Below, one piece after another: positions 35,044-47,714 of a DNA stretch of 64,000 nt. Origin of the DNA: Amorphophallus konjac (lineage: Eukaryota; Streptophyta; Magnoliopsida; Alismatales; Araceae); the NCBI GenBank assembly GCA_022559845.1, contig CM040123.1, forward strand, positions 302,796,642-302,860,641. Reading direction: 5' to 3'. A program made the translations under genes and the position numbers. Within the stretch, counting starts at the first letter, position 1. Each line of letters begins with the position of its first letter. The notes below the pieces were generated by a model. The model saw nothing but the letters and a program-made list of their open reading frames with translations, made no database searches and was not told the origin of the DNA.

Positions 35044-35469
35044 AACTTGTAGAGGATGAAAACCCTAAGAGAAATTCATATGTCCTGATTTTGGATTTCT
35101 TCCTAACATTTGTGTGTGCAGGTCACAGCAGCCACCTCCAGCCCTTGTTTCACCTTGGTGTGTGCATGAATGTGAAGGGAAGAAGGAGGAATCAAAGTTC
35201 CAATCAAGCCTCTACTGCTGGCTGCGAGTGAAATCGAGATTCAGCCACATCCGAGCCAAGATCGTCAAGAACGGTCATCGTGCTGCACAAGTGTTTGATA
35301 AAATTCGCAGAAGAGAAAGGGGGAGCTCCAACCAGGATAAATCAATCCTTTTTCACTCTTTCCACTCTGAATCATTTAGCTTAAACTTGAGCATACGTTT
35401 GTAATCATCATTTCAGATATTTGTGTGTGGCGTTCGTGTTTGGTAACACGAACGTGTGTGTGCATGCGG

Positions 35470-35470
<1 letters not shown>

Positions 35471-35508
<38 letters not shown>

Positions 35509-35558
35509 ACGAACGTGTGTGTGCATGTGTGTGTGTGTGTGTCACGAACGTGTGTGTG

Positions 35559-35637
<79 letters not shown>
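35471..35637. repeat. Interrupted (GT)n tracts in G 5' LTR
   Basis: Three GT runs (35471-35508, about 35529-35541, about 35561-35637) are separated by repeats of CACGAACGTGTGTGTGCATG. Alternating purine-pyrimidine DNA of this kind can adopt Z-form. The open frames across it (all Cys-Val or Thr-His) are artefacts of the repeat. Confidence 0.95.
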
Positions 35638-35639
<2 letters not shown>

Positions 35640-35963
35640 TTCACTACATAGTGAAGCCTTAATCCTCCGTGTGAGGGGTGGACGTAGGGGACACGGTAGT
35701 GTACCCGAACCACCTAAAAATTCCGTGTGTCAATTGTGGTTTGCCATTCTATTTACTTGTCGAGTGGGCTTCGCGGTGAGGTGAGCATTCACCATTTTCT
35801 CTATCAATCACACCCACTTCACACGCATTCACGAGTGTGATCCTGTTCATGTAAGGCTAGAGCTTGTGTGCATAATTAGTATAGAATTCACGTAGGTAGT
35901 TTCTTTTAATTGGCCATCAATTCACCCCTCCGCTCTTGATTGTCACCCTCGGGACTCAACAAT

Positions 35964-35975
35964 TGGTATCAGAGC
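35964..35975 (+). other. Primer-binding site of element G (initiator tRNA-Met)
   Basis: TGGTATCAGAGC begins three bases after the LTR end; full match to the initiator tRNA-Met type site. Confidence 0.92.
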
Positions 35976-36028
35976 CTTGGTCTCTGTTTAATCTCGACCA
36001 CACGGTCGTCAGAGCTAGATCCCATTAA

Positions 36029-37784
36029 ATGGCAAACAAGGGGATGATGCCCGAAGGGCATTCTATTCAAAGACCTCCGTTCTTTGATGGATCAAACTAC
36101 CCCTACTGGAAAAATAGAATGTATGTTTTCCTACGTGCCCAGGACTACGATGTTTGGCGTGTCATAAGTAGGGGTCCATATGTATTATCTGAAAATGAGA
36201 ATGAGTGGGATGAAGAAGATATTAGGAAGTGTTCAGCGAATTTTAAAGCTATGAATATAATTCAATGTGCTGTTCATCCTAATGAATACTCACGTATATC
36301 TACGTGTTTCTCTGCACAGGAGATGTGGAACAAGCTACGGCTTATCTATGAAGGAACGTCGAAAGTAAAGGAAACCAAAACCAATCTTTTAGTCCGGGAC
36401 TACGAGTTGTTCGCAATGAAGCAAGATGAGTCCATTTCTGACATGTTTGCTAGATTGATAGAAATTACAAATGGACTAAAGGGACTTGGCAAGGAGTATT
36501 CCAACAAGGAGCTTGTCAGAAAAGTTCTAAGATCCCTCTCTCCACAGTGGCATACAAAAGCCACTGTAATTGAAGACTCTAAGGATCTCAGCACTCTAAC
36601 TCTAGATGAGTTGATCGGCGCGCTGATGACATATGAAATAAACATCAAAAGGAGCGAGGAGGATCACAAGAAAAATAAAATTGTCACACCATTGGCCCTA
36701 AGGGTGAATCCACAAGATTCAGAGGGTAGTGACAATGATTCCATTGGCAACACTGAAGATGAGGAACTGGTTGCCATGATCACACGAAGAGCAAGAAGGT
36801 TCGTCAAAAGAACCAGAAACTTTGGTGGTCAGTTCAGGAAGGGACCAAGAAGGCAAGGACCAAATAGAGGAGAAAATAGCAAGAAAGAAGAAGTGATTTG
36901 CTATGAATGCAAGAAACCCGGCCATATGCGGGGTGAGTGCCCCGATCTCATCAAGAAGGTGAAGAAAGGCAAATGCAGGAAGCCCAAGGCCATGATGGCC
37001 ACATGGAGCGATGAAGATCAGGAGGAATCCGGAAATGAAGATGGACTAGATGAGCTAGTCCAGAATCTATGTCTCATGGCCAATGACGACGAAGGAAATG
37101 AGGTAGATTCTGAAACTGAAACTCTTACTTGTGAACAATGGCAAATTGCATACGAATCTTTATATGAAAAATGTAAAAGAGTCAAATCTGAAAACAGAAA
37201 ATTGAACATTTTGTGCATACTAAAAAATCATGTGAAGAGTGCCATACTTTAAAATCAGAAAATGAAAACATGAAGCATGAAAATGAAATTCTTGCATCCA
37301 AAATTGAACTGTTTGAAGAAGAGATTTCATGCATGAGAGAAGAACAATCCACATTTCTGAAAATGCATGAAGAATTGAAAAATGATATGAAACAAGAAAA
37401 GCTTGAAAGCATTACTTGCAATGAAGCCAAAGTAAAGGCTGAAAAAATAGTCAATCTCAAATGGCTCAAATAAAAGAGCTAAAGGATGCTCTTGCCATCC
37501 TTGAAAAATCAAAAGTTCAAACAACCCATTGGGCCCCCATAAGTTCAACATCCTCCAAACCAAAGAAACACATGCATAATTCCTTTTCAAATGTTGGTAG
37601 AAGGAGAAAAAGAGATAGAGCCATCACTTGTTTCTATTGTGGAAAAATGGGTCATGACATGTATGATTGTAGAATTCTGAAATATGATGAAGAAAATTCT
37701 GCTAGATTCAGAAATAGATCATATATGCATCATGCCTCTAACCGTCATGGACCCAAGCTTGCTTGGGTACCAAAATCTCCATAA
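36029..37784 (+). pseudogene. Element G gag, broken by frameshifts
   Basis: Starts at ATG 36029. Copia Gag N-terminal domain (PPFFDGSNYPYWKNRM at about residue 17; ISDMFARLIEITNGLKGLG). A CCHC knuckle CYECKKPGHMRGEC lies at about residue 290, followed by an acidic stretch. A one-base shift near 37200 moves the frame; the continuation is a Glu/Lys-rich predicted coiled coil (SENENMKHENEIL). A second shift near 37455 leads to a Lys-rich region and a second knuckle CFYCGKMGHDMYDC at about 37630-37672, typical of SIRE-type Gag. The last frame stops at TAA 37782. The product would package RNA in virus-like particles; the broken frames make this copy inactive. Confidence 0.88.
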
Positions 37785-40673
37785 GCACTTTGGTTGAATT
37801 GCAGGTCTACTCGAGAGCTCAAAGGAACAAATGGTATTTGGACAGTGGTTGCTCTCGGCATATGACGGGAAACAAGGAATGGTTTGTGGACCTGCATGAA
37901 AAGGATGGTGGGACGGTAGCATTCAGTGGTAAGGATAAAGGTAAAATCATCGGAGAAGGTAAGATAGGAACAATGATGATGCTTGGCTCTGGCATCGCCG
38001 GCTTAGGCATGCTAGTTTCAATGTTTTGCTGAAATTATCTAGAAATGATTTGGTAATTGGACTGCCCAAGTTGAAGGCCGTCGATGATGGAGTGTGTGGG
38101 GCGTGTAGCATGGGGAAACAAACAAGGACATCATTCAAGAGCAAGAATGATGTGACAACATCGAGACCCCTTGAAATCATCCACATTGATCTCTTTGGAC
38201 CAAGCAGAACACATAGCTTGGGTGGTAAATTATATGATTTTTTAATTGTGGATGATTACTCAAGATTCTGTTGGGTTTACTTCCTTTCTCATAAAAATGA
38301 TGCCCTGACGGAATTTGAAGCATTTTGCAGGGTGGTTCAAAATGAAAAGGGGTTTTGCATCAAAACCGTGCGGAGTGATCACGGTAGGGAATTTGATAAC
38401 CATGAGTTCAGTTATTTTTACAGGGCTCAAGGGTACACTCATGACTTCTCCGCACCAAGAACTCCCGAACAAAATGGCATTGTTGAAAGGAAGAATAGAA
38501 CACTGATCGAAATGGCAAGAACCGTGCAAAATAAGAATAATCTGCCGAGGTACTTTTGGGCTGAAGCAGTGAACACAGCCTGCTAAATAATCAACCGTGC
38601 CATGGTAAGACCGTTGTTGAAGAAAACTCCCTATGAGCTGTACCGAGGTAAGAAGCCAAACATTTCATATCTTAGACCATTTGGCTCAACCTGTTACATT
38701 CATAACAATGGTAAGATAGACCTGGCAAAATTTGATCCCAAAAGTGACAAAGGTATACTTCTTGGGTACTCACTTAGCTCAAGAACATATCGAGTGTACA
38801 ACTTGAGAACTCTTGTAATTGAGGAAACCCCCCATGTCATTATTGATGAATCATCTCAAAATAGAACTAATGAAAAATCTATCTTGCAGGATGATGAGTT
38901 GGATGTTGGAGATATCGGGAAGAAAGAAAGAAAAACTGAGAAACAAGAAGAAGAAGAACCACAAGAAGATGATGCTAATCAGGAAATTCAAGTTGAACAG
39001 TAGCTACCAATCCAATGGACCTTTCCAAAGGACCATCCGCCGGACAATGTGATGGGAAATGCAGAAGAAGGAATATGGACACGAGCCTCTTCCAGGGAAG
39101 TTGAAAATTAGGATTACATAGCCTTGCTTTCTCATTTTGAACCTCACTCCATAGAAGAAGCCTTGAATGATGAGTCATGGATCATGGCCATGCAAGAGGA
39201 ACTACACCAGTTCCAAAGGAACAAAGTGTGGTTCCTTGTTCCATGCCCTAAGAATCACTCCGTGATCGGAACGAAATGGGTTTTCCAAAACAAAACAAAT
39301 GATCAAGGAGTTGTAATTAGGAACAAGGTCAGGCTAGTAGCCAAAGTCTATAGCCAAGAGTTAGGAATTGACTTTGATGAGTCTTTTGCTCCAGTAGCAA
39401 GACTTGAGGCAGTGAGGGTTCTCTTAGCATTTGCATATTGTCACAATATCAAATTATTTCAAATGGATGTTAAGAGTGCATTTTTGAATGGCTATATCAA
39501 GGAGGACGTGTATGTGGAGCAACCACCGGGGTTTGAAGACACAAAGCATACAGACCATGTATACAAGCTGGACAAGGCACTTTACGGTCTGAAACAAGCA
39601 CCCCGTGCATGGTATGAACGGTTAAGTGATTTCCTCATTCAAAATGAATTCAAACGAGGTAATATTGATCAAACCCTCTTTACAAAATTGAATGGTAAGG
39701 AAATCTTAATTGTTCAAGTTTATGTTGATGATATTATTTTTGGCTCCACTAATGATACTCTCAGCAAAGACTTTGTAAAATTAATGCAAAGTGAATTTGA
39801 AATGAGTCTTATGGGAGAGCTAACATTTTTCTTAGGATTGCAGGTAAATCAAATGGTAGATGGGCTATTCATACATCAAAAAAAGTATGCAATGGAGTTG
39901 CTGAAAAAGTTCAATTTGACATCAACAAAACCACAACCAACTCCTATGTCCACCTCAACAAAAATTGATCAAGATGAGACAGGTAAATCAGTGGACCAAA
40001 AACTCTTTAGAAGCATGATAGGTTCACTATTGTATTTAACTGCCAGCATGCCCGACATTCAGTTTGCTATTTGCCTATGTGCAAGATTTCAGTCAAATCC
40101 AAAGGAATCACATATGTCGGCTGTAAAATGGATTTTTAGATATGTTGCTGGTTCAGTTAACTTAGGATTGTGGTTTCCACGTAATTCGTGTTTTGAACTA
40201 GTTGCTTATTCTGACGTCGATTACGCGGGCTGTAAGATGGATCGGAAAAGTACCAACGGGTATTGCCAGTTTCTTGGGGGATGCGTGGTCTCATGGGCCT
40301 CCAAGAAACAAAATCAGTGGCATTATCAACAGCCGAAGCCGAGTATGTGGCTGTCAGTAGTTGTGTTGCCCAGGTGTTATGGATCCAACAGCAAATGATT
40401 GATTATGGCATATCCTTTAAAAACACCTCAATTCTTTGTGACAACACATCAGCCATAAACCTGTCCAAAAACCCAGTTCATCACTCTCGCACCAAACATA
40501 TTGAAATTAGACATCATTTCATTAGAGATCATGTAAGCAAGGGTGATATTGATATCAGCTTTATTGAGACAGATCGTCAGATTGCCTACATTTTCACCAA
40601 ACCTCTTAGTGAAGACAAGTTCACATCATTTAGAAGAGAACTAGGGGTTTGTAGGATAGACAAGTCTGAATAA
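37785..40673 (+). pseudogene. Element G pol: protease, integrase, RT, RNase H, broken
   Basis: Protease WYLDSGCSRHMTG at 37832-37870. A deletion of roughly 80-100 codons near 37980 removes the protease-integrase linker. Integrase: LWHRRLRHASFN, CGACSMGK, catalytic HIDLFGP (38182), VRSDHGREF (38371) and EQNGIVERKNRTL (38467); a TAA lies at 38584. A stop ends the following frame at 39001 and another lies near 39108. RT at 39124-39850 has KSAFLNGYIKEDVYVEQPPGF and YVDDIIFGST (39721). RNase H has VAYSDVDYAGC, then a one-base loss near 40313, then STAEAEYVAVSSC. The catalytic residues themselves survive. Inactivation comes from the stops, shifts and deletion. Confidence 0.88.
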
Positions 40674-41117
40674 TAGCCATGTGCATCAATGTATAAATAG
40701 GTCACTACATTACATGTAATTGTATCAAGTTCCATGCATATAGTATATCCCTTGTCATGCACTTGCATCATATTGTGTGAAGAACAAAAGAAAAATCATC
40801 TTTGTGTGGTACTACATTTCTTCTATGTATATTGTATACACACAATGCTCTTTGTAATTTCTATGGCCGAAATAATTCTCAAAATATTAAACTACCCACA
40901 AAGGAGCTAATTTGTTCAAAGTCAGAAATCCGGATCAAAAGGACATTACACGTCTCATATATTCCCAAATTTCGACTAACAATACCCCAATTGCTTACAC
41001 CCCAAATTTTATCCAAAATTTCTTGATTTCATAAATTTTTACAATTCGGGACTCGAGCCGGACATTCCTTGACATTCTCTTCGAGTTATTCTTTCATATT
41101 GATGAAAACCAGAAAAC

Positions 41118-41240
41118 GGGTCGACCCATAGGGTCGACCCTCACAAACCCAGCAAATGGGTCGACCCCAAGGGTCGACCCTCGCGAACCCAGTTCTGCCT
41201 GAGGGTAAGAGTACTAGGGGTCGACCCATTGGGTCGACCC
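41118..41240. repeat. GGGTCGACCC array in the interior of G
   Basis: Three 23-nt double palindromes (GGGTCGACCC, three-base spacer, GGGTCGACCC) lie between RNase H and the third ORF, outside the LTRs. They begin at 41118, 41158 and about 41218. The array ends about 70 bp before an internal TATA box. Confidence 0.9.
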
Positions 41241-41308
41241 AAACCGGCGGGGCGGCTCACCCGCACCCAAGCCATTCGAACATTGGTTCCAACCCTAAGT
41301 TGGACCCT

Positions 41309-41600
41309 CCCATGGCTATAAAATCTCTCTTGCCCCCCTCCTAGCCTAGCCACCACCCTTTGCAAGCCCTAAAAACCATTCCTTGGCATCAAAGACGTCA
41401 AGCCCTAGCCGCGGTTCTCCGGGTGGCATCCGCGCGAAATCTTCTCTTTGTGGCTTAAAGCATCATCCTTTGATCTTCATTCCCTTGAGGTAAGCTTCTG
41501 ATGTCTGTGGAAGATCATAGATTCACACTTCTCGCATTCCTTTTTGGTTGAACCATCAAGATCTATACCCCATCGGTGGGTTCCTTCGGTCTATGTTTAG
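41309..41600 (+). promoter_or_regulatory. Possible internal promoter and leader intron for G third ORF
   Basis: GGCTATAAAATC (41309-41320) resembles a TATA box, with a C/T-rich stretch and AAACC/CTAGCC phrases after it. CTTGAG followed by GTAAGC (about 41485-41494) looks like a splice donor, and CTATGTTTAG just before ATG 41601 looks like an acceptor. This would give a spliced subgenomic mRNA for the ORF. All of this is by eye only. Confidence 0.4.
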
Positions 41601-42761
41601 ATGGCCCCAAAGAGGCGTTCTTCTCGCAGCAGAGGGGAGTCTAGTGCGGCCATGGCACGTCGTGGTAGGGCGGCCGCATATGGCAGAGAATCTGCACCTT
41701 CGAGCAAGGTTTTGGACAGAAAGGTACTCCGACCTTGAGCGGTATCATTTGTCAATCTTAACCACCATCTTCTGAGTTTAGTGGATGTTCTTTGCAGTCA
41801 GCCAAATTTGGACTTCTTCATGTCTGAACATCGATGCATTTATCCGAATTTGGTGCATCAATTTTATAGCAACTTCACCATGTCCGGGGAACATCCGATT
41901 ATTGTGGTTCATGGCCAACGGGTTATACTCTCCACAGAATTTTTAGGAGTGGCATTTAATCTCCCTCATGAAGGCTTTACATTTGGAGATATTGTGGTTC
42001 CTAAAGAAACTATTTATCAAATGATGACATCTGAAGAAAAAGGTGAACATTCACTTGCTGGGTTAAATGCCAATCATTTTCCTCCCCTGCAGCATATATT
42101 ACACAGGATGATCCCTACTATCCTGCTCCCAAGAGGAGGAGGCCATGACAAAGTGACAGAGATCCATATGTTCTTATTTTACTATCTCTTGGGTGGTATT
42201 CCAGTTAATTTTCTAGCTATGTTTTTAGCTCATATGTGTAACAGCATGAAGCACAAGAATAGAACTCTTCCATATGCCGCCGCACTTTCTGCTATATTTG
42301 CACACTTGGACATCAACCTCTCAAAAGAATCTTCTCAAACCATTAGAGAGGCTGATATATTTACTGTTCATTCTATTTGTCATAATATGGGCTATGAACT
42401 GCAAGATGGTAACTTGGTCTGGACATTGAAAAGTGCTGCACATGAAATCAGTTCTGAGGAGGAGGATGACGATGATGCACAGGCCGGTGTACAACAGCCA
42501 CATATTCCTGTTGAGGAAATGCCTTCCGAGGAGGTTCAGCTAATCATGAATCGGTTGGATACTATTGATGATCGGTTAGACGAGTATGGGGAGACCATGG
42601 CAGCTATGCAACTTGAACTATCAGATCTGAAACTCTCTCACCAGGAGCACTCTCGATACGTCACTGACGCTTTGGCCGACCAAACCTACATGATGGAAGA
42701 AATTTCGGCATATATTAGGCATCAACCACGTCCCTCCACTCCGGATGATAATGATGATTAG
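41601..42761 (+). pseudogene. Element G third ORF (plant transposon-protein-like, coiled-coil end)
   Basis: Begins at ATG 41601 (MAPKRRSSRSRG, basic). After a one-base shift near 41710 it continues as RFWTERYSDLERY; a TGA is at 41773. The open part from 41781 encodes 326 residues. Phrases such as YPNLVHQFYSNF, LGVAFNLPHEG and FLFYYLLGGIPVNF recall the 'putative plant transposon protein' domain (Pfam PF20167) found in ORFs near the 3' end of SIRE-type elements, where it is often called env-like. An acidic stretch (EISSEEEDDDD) and a heptad-like C-terminus (MNRLDTIDDRLDEYGETM) follow. There is no signal peptide or clear transmembrane segment, so an envelope role is not supported. Function unknown. 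Confidence 0.6.
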
Positions 42762-43171
42762 ACTATGATGCTCCTTCAAATTGGCACAATTGTTATCCTT
42801 ATTTCACCCCCTCCTTTTTGATGCTGCCAAAGGGGGAGAAAAGACTATTCGGCTACTTATATGTATTGTGTGATGTATGCTTGCATGCATGTATGCTTTC
42901 CTCATTTTCCTAGTTCATTAGTAATGTTGCACTTCCTTTGAGTCTCATACATTGCATCTTGCTATTTGCATTTCAGACTTTGCTCCCCTTACAACTTGTT
43001 GTCGGCAAGACCTTGTGGAAATATGCAATGTTAATCAATCTTACATATTATGTTGTTTTATATTGTGTTGTCTTTTATATCGGTCCAATATGGTGAGATG
43101 GAATGATTCATGCTAATGTGGTTTCAACTGTTCATGGAATGAAGTTTTTATATAGAATTTTGTCATCATCA

Positions 43172-43184
43172 AAAAGGGGGAGAT
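43172..43184 (+). other. Polypurine tract of element G
   Basis: AAAAGGGGGAGAT lies directly before the TGTTGAAC start of the 3' LTR, as in other copia elements. Confidence 0.92.
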
Positions 43185-43647
43185 TGTTGAACCCCCTCCT
43201 CATGTATTATGTTTCATGGATTTTGATGATGACCAAATGAATTTATATGAACTGAAAATGAGCTTTTCTAACGTTTTGGAAGTGATCACATCACATAAAG
43301 ATTTGGCGTTTAGAAGGCTCAAGAACATCATCTCAAGAGTAAGTGTTTTGATTTGAATTTGGACGAAGAATCTAATTCAGAAGTTCTTTTGACAGGACAA
43401 TCTATATGGCCAAAGATTACCAACGTTCTAAGACGATTGGTGAGATCGACTTCAACATATTGATTTTTGAATGTGTGGTTTGAAGTTCTTTATTTTGATC
43501 TCAAGAATTAAATTGGTTTAGAACTCATCTAAGTTTAAATGGTTTGAGTTTCATTCCCTCTCATGCTTTAAAAATCATCTTGAAACCCCTAGACTTGTTC
43601 TTGGACTTAGTGAGTCTTTCAATCAATCTTTTGGATGTTCTGGAACA

Positions 43648-43933
43648 GGGGTCGACCCATTGGGTCGACCCCTAGGTCCCCTGGTTCTGTTAACGTGGGT
43701 CTTTCATCTCCAGCTGAAAGGGTCGACCCACTGGGTCGACCCCTAGCCGCAAGGGTCGACCCTTGGGGTCGACCCATTCACTCGAGGGTCGACCCCAAGG
43801 GTCGACCCCTGAAAACCCCTGTTGCCAGAATTGTTAAACCAGCACGGGTTCTTGGAAAGGTCGACCCCAAGGGTCGACCCATGCTGTCTGGCCCATCTGG
43901 TCCCTCACGAGGGTCGACCCCAAGGGTCGACCC
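43648..43933. repeat. GGGTCGACCC palindrome array, G 3' LTR
   Basis: Four or five 23-nt double units plus single copies. Spacers between paired palindromes are ATT, ACT, CAA or TTG-type, always keeping the 23-nt length. The order matches the 5' LTR except for a missing block of about 90 bp. Confidence 0.9.
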
Positions 43934-44490
43934 TTTCTGGTCTGGGCGGCACCGTGATTGTGGACTCTTGGCATTTCGACCAAATGGTCCAACCACACTT
44001 GTGTGGCTGTCCTTAATCTACTCCATAACAAGTGGATCTTGTCCCATGGCTGTCCCTTGACCACCCTTAGCCTATATAACAACTTGTAGAGGATGAAAAC
44101 CCTAAGAGAAATTTGTATGTCCTGATTTTGGATTTCTTCCTAACATTTGTGTGTGCAGGTCGCAGCAGCCACCTCCAGCCCTTGTTCCACCTTGGTGTGT
44201 GCGTGAATGTGAAGGGAAGAAGGAGGAATCAAAGTTCCAATCAAGCCTCTGCTACTGGCTGCGAGTGAAATCGAGATTCAGCCACATCCGAGCCAAGATC
44301 GTCAAGAACGGTCATCGTTCTGCACAAGTGTTTGATAAAATTCACAGAAGAGAAAGGGGGAGCTCCAACCAGGATAAATCAATCCTTCTTCACTCTTTCC
44401 ACTTTGAATCATTTAGCTTAAACTTGAGCATACGTTTATAATCATCATTTCAGATATTTGTGTGTGGCGTTCGTGTTTGGTAACACGAAC

Positions 44491-44679
<189 letters not shown>

Positions 44680-45024
44680 TGCTGTTCTACACAGCGTGTG
44701 ATTCACTACATAGTGAAGCCTTAATCCTCCATGTGAGGGGTGGACGTAGGGGACACGGCAGTGTACCCGAACCACCTAAACATTCTGTGTGTCAATTGTG
44801 GTTTGCTATTCCGTTTACTTGTCGAGTGGGCTTCATGGTGAGGTGAGCATTCACCATTTTCTCTATCAATCACACCCACTTCACACGCATTCACGAGTGT
44901 GATCCTGTTCGTGTAAGGCTAGAGCTTGTGTGCATAATTAGTATAGAATTCACGTAGGTAGTTTCTTTTAATTGGCCATCAATTCACCCCTCCCCTCTTG
45001 ATTGCCACCCTCCGGGACTCAACA

Positions 45025-47192
45025 AGCATGATAGGCCGAGCTGAATGCCAACTCGGTGCCTAGAGCCTTCTGGAAGCTCCTCCAGAATCTAGAAGTGAAG
45101 CGGGGATCACGATCAGACACAATTGAGATGGGAACTCCATGCAACGGAACAATTCACTCCACGTACAAACGAGCCAAACGATGCACGTTCCAACTGACCT
45201 TGACCGGTAGCAACCGCACCGTCTTCGTCAGTCTATCCACTCACAACCAGATACTATCCTCCCCGCTGGACATCCTCGACAACCCAACCACGAAATCAGT
45301 GGTCACGTGGTCCCACTTCGACGCAGGAACATCCAAGGGCTGAAGTGTGCCCCCCGATCGTTGGTGCTCAGCCTTCACCTGCTGACCGGTCAAACACCTG
45401 GTCACAAATTCCGCCACGTCTCTCTTCATGCCAGGCCACCAAAACTGCCTCTTCAGGTTCTGGTACATCTTAGCCGATCCATGGTGCACGGCATACCGAC
45501 TCCCATGAGCCTCACGCAACACCGTACGCCGCACCTGCTCCTCAGCTGGCACGTACAACCTCCCTCTGAACCTCACAGCTCCATCCTCACCAAACTCTAC
45601 CTCAGCCATCGACAGAATACGAGGTAGCTGGGGGTCCGCATGCTGAGCCTCAGTCACCTGTCGACGCACCGCGGGCGTGACAGTCAGACTCGCAAGGACA
45701 GCCGAACTCTGGTCCTGAGGGACCTTGAGCCTAAAAGTCATGGCCGGAACCTGCTTCCAAAGCCTCCACTTCCTCAACAACATCCGACTGACCATTACTC
45801 TCCTACTCAGAGCATCAGCTACGACGTTCATCTTGCCAGGCTGATAAGACAGAGTGAAATCATAATCCTTCATATACTCCATCCACCTCCTCTGCCTGAG
45901 GTTAAGGTCCTTCTGCGTGAACACATGCCTCAAACTCTGATGGTTAGTGAAAAGCTCAAACTTCTCGCCGTACAAATAATGCATCCAGATCTTCAGTGCG
46001 AAAATCACCGCCGCCAACTCAAGATCATGAACAGGGTAGTTCGCCTCATGTGGCTTCAACTGTCGAGACGCATACGCCACCACTCTCCCATGCTGTATCA
46101 ACACAGCACCGAGACCTACCCCGGAAGCATCCGTACACACCACGAAAGCACACGAGCCAGATGGCAACACCAAAACCGGAGCAGTGGTAAGCAATCTCTT
46201 TAGCTCCATGAAGCTCCTCTCACACTCCTCTGTCCAGATGAACGGCACCTCCTTCCGCGTAAGCCTGGTCATCGGGGCTGCAATACGAGAAAAATTCTGA
46301 ATAAACTGCCGATAATAGCCTGCGAGCACCAAGAAACTTTGAATCTCCGTGATAGAACTCAGCCTCGGCCACTGCACCACAGCCTCGACCTTGGCCAGGT
46401 CCACGGAAACACCATCACCAGAAATAACATGACCCAGAAAGTGCACCTCTCGAACCCAGAACTCGCACTTGCTGAACTTGGCATACAACTGGTGACCGCG
46501 CAGGATTTGCAACACCGCCCTCAAATGTTGCACATGCTCCTCAGTAGACCGCGAATACACAAGGATATCATCCACAAACACGACAACGAACTGGTCTAGA
46601 TACGGATGGAACACCCTATGCATCAAATCCATGAATGTTGCGGGGGCATTGGTGAGCCCGAACGGCATCACCAAGAACTCATAATGCCTATACCTCGACC
46701 GAAACGCCGTCTTCTCCATGTCCGACTCTCGAATCCGCAGTTGGTAATAGCCCGATCTCAAATCGATCCTCGAAAACACTCGGGCCGACTGAAGCTGATC
46801 GAACAAGTCATCAATCCGAGGCAACGAATACTTGTTCTTAATAGTCGCCTGGTTCAACTGGCGGTAGTCGATGCACAGCCTCAAACTACCATCCTTCTTC
46901 TTCACAAACAACACTGGCGCACCCCACGGGGAATAACTAGGATGAATATACCCCTTGGCCAGCAACTCCTGCAACTGCACCTTTAGTCTCGCAACTCTGC
47001 AGGCGCCATCCGATAAGGGACCTTCGACATTGGCGCCGTACCCGGCACCACCTCAATCACGAAATCAATCTCTCGCTGTGGTGGCAACCCTGGTAGCTCC
47101 TCAGGAAAAACATCAAGAAACTCGCACACGACAGGAATGTCCTCTACCTTAGGACACTATCGATCACTTAAAACCACGGATGCGAGAAAGCC
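45025..47192 (-). pseudogene. Element F RT, RNase H and integrase N-terminal half
   Basis: The frame 46980 to 45241 is open for 579 codons. RT has [31 protein letters not shown] and [11 protein letters not shown] (intact catalytic aspartates). RNase H has [10 protein letters not shown]. The tether VVADALSRR is followed by the integrase HHCC region ([12 protein letters not shown]...CLTGQQV, where the second Cys of CxxC is Gly) and DFVVGL with the first catalytic Asp. A TGA at 45241 ends the frame. Coding continues shifted to SSAYH at 45025, where G interrupts it. Bases 46981-47192 hold the decayed protease-RT linker. The second Asp segment lies between 45241 and 45025. Confidence 0.88.
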
Positions 47193-47714
47193 CTAACAAC
47201 CCGTATCAAGCAAGCGACGCGCACGGATAGCCGAAATAAGCAAGCGGGAAGAGGAAGACTGAATACCTTGGAAATAAAAGGTGGGTCCGTGAAGCTGTCG
47301 GAAGTAGACCTTCTTCAAGCTGCAATCCACCAAGGCATGATGAGCCTCGAGCCAATCCATGCCCAAAATCACATCGAAGTCCTGAAGCGGTAACGTGTAG
47401 AGTCTAGTCGGCAAGTTTCGCCCTTCCACCCACATAGGTACCTTCTCAAAGCAATACGGGGTGATCATGAAGTCACCGATAGGAAACTCTACTACCAAGT
47501 CACAGGATACCTCCGTCACTGGGCCCTCCACACTCTGAGCAAAATCTTCCGAGATGAACGAATGAGAAGCACCTAAATCAAACAAAACACGAGCTGCACA
47601 ACCCAAAATTGAAAGAGTACCTTCCATCAAATGCGACGCCTCAGCCTCTGCCCTGGTCATGTGAGTCACGCTGCCTCGGGATCTCTGCCTCCCTACAGTA
47701 GCTGACCGTGACAA
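47193..47714 (-). pseudogene. Element F protease region
   Basis: Encodes [25 protein letters not shown] and DFDVILGMDWLEAHHALVDC, the retropepsin domain of gypsy elements that cuts the polyprotein. The active-site triplet reads Asp-Leu-Gly instead of Asp-Thr/Ser-Gly, a change expected to kill activity. Its frame joins the gag end across a stop at about 47735. Confidence 0.85.

Larger units (their letters stand above)
34073..35961 (+). repeat. Element G 5' LTR
   Basis: 1,889 bp. It contains the GGGTCGACCC array (34536-34897), a TATA box at 35034, interrupted (GT)n tracts (35471-35637) and the sequence up to CTCAACA at 35961. It differs from the 3' LTR mainly in the number of palindromes and the length and interruption of the GT tract. 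Confidence 0.93.

Noticed and set aside
35421..35784. Long open frames of alternating Cys-Val or Thr-His, on both strands, here and at 44413-44846
   Set aside because: They are the translation of (GT)n microsatellites in the G LTRs, not genes.
41781..42761. Envelope protein for G, suggesting an endogenous retrovirus
   Set aside because: No signal peptide, no convincing transmembrane helix, and wording closer to a plant transposon-associated domain; called an uncharacterised third ORF instead.
45307..46986. Plus-strand open frames opposite the F reverse transcriptase and integrase
   Set aside because: They are antisense shadows of the minus-strand pol, which has clear RT, RNase H and integrase motifs.
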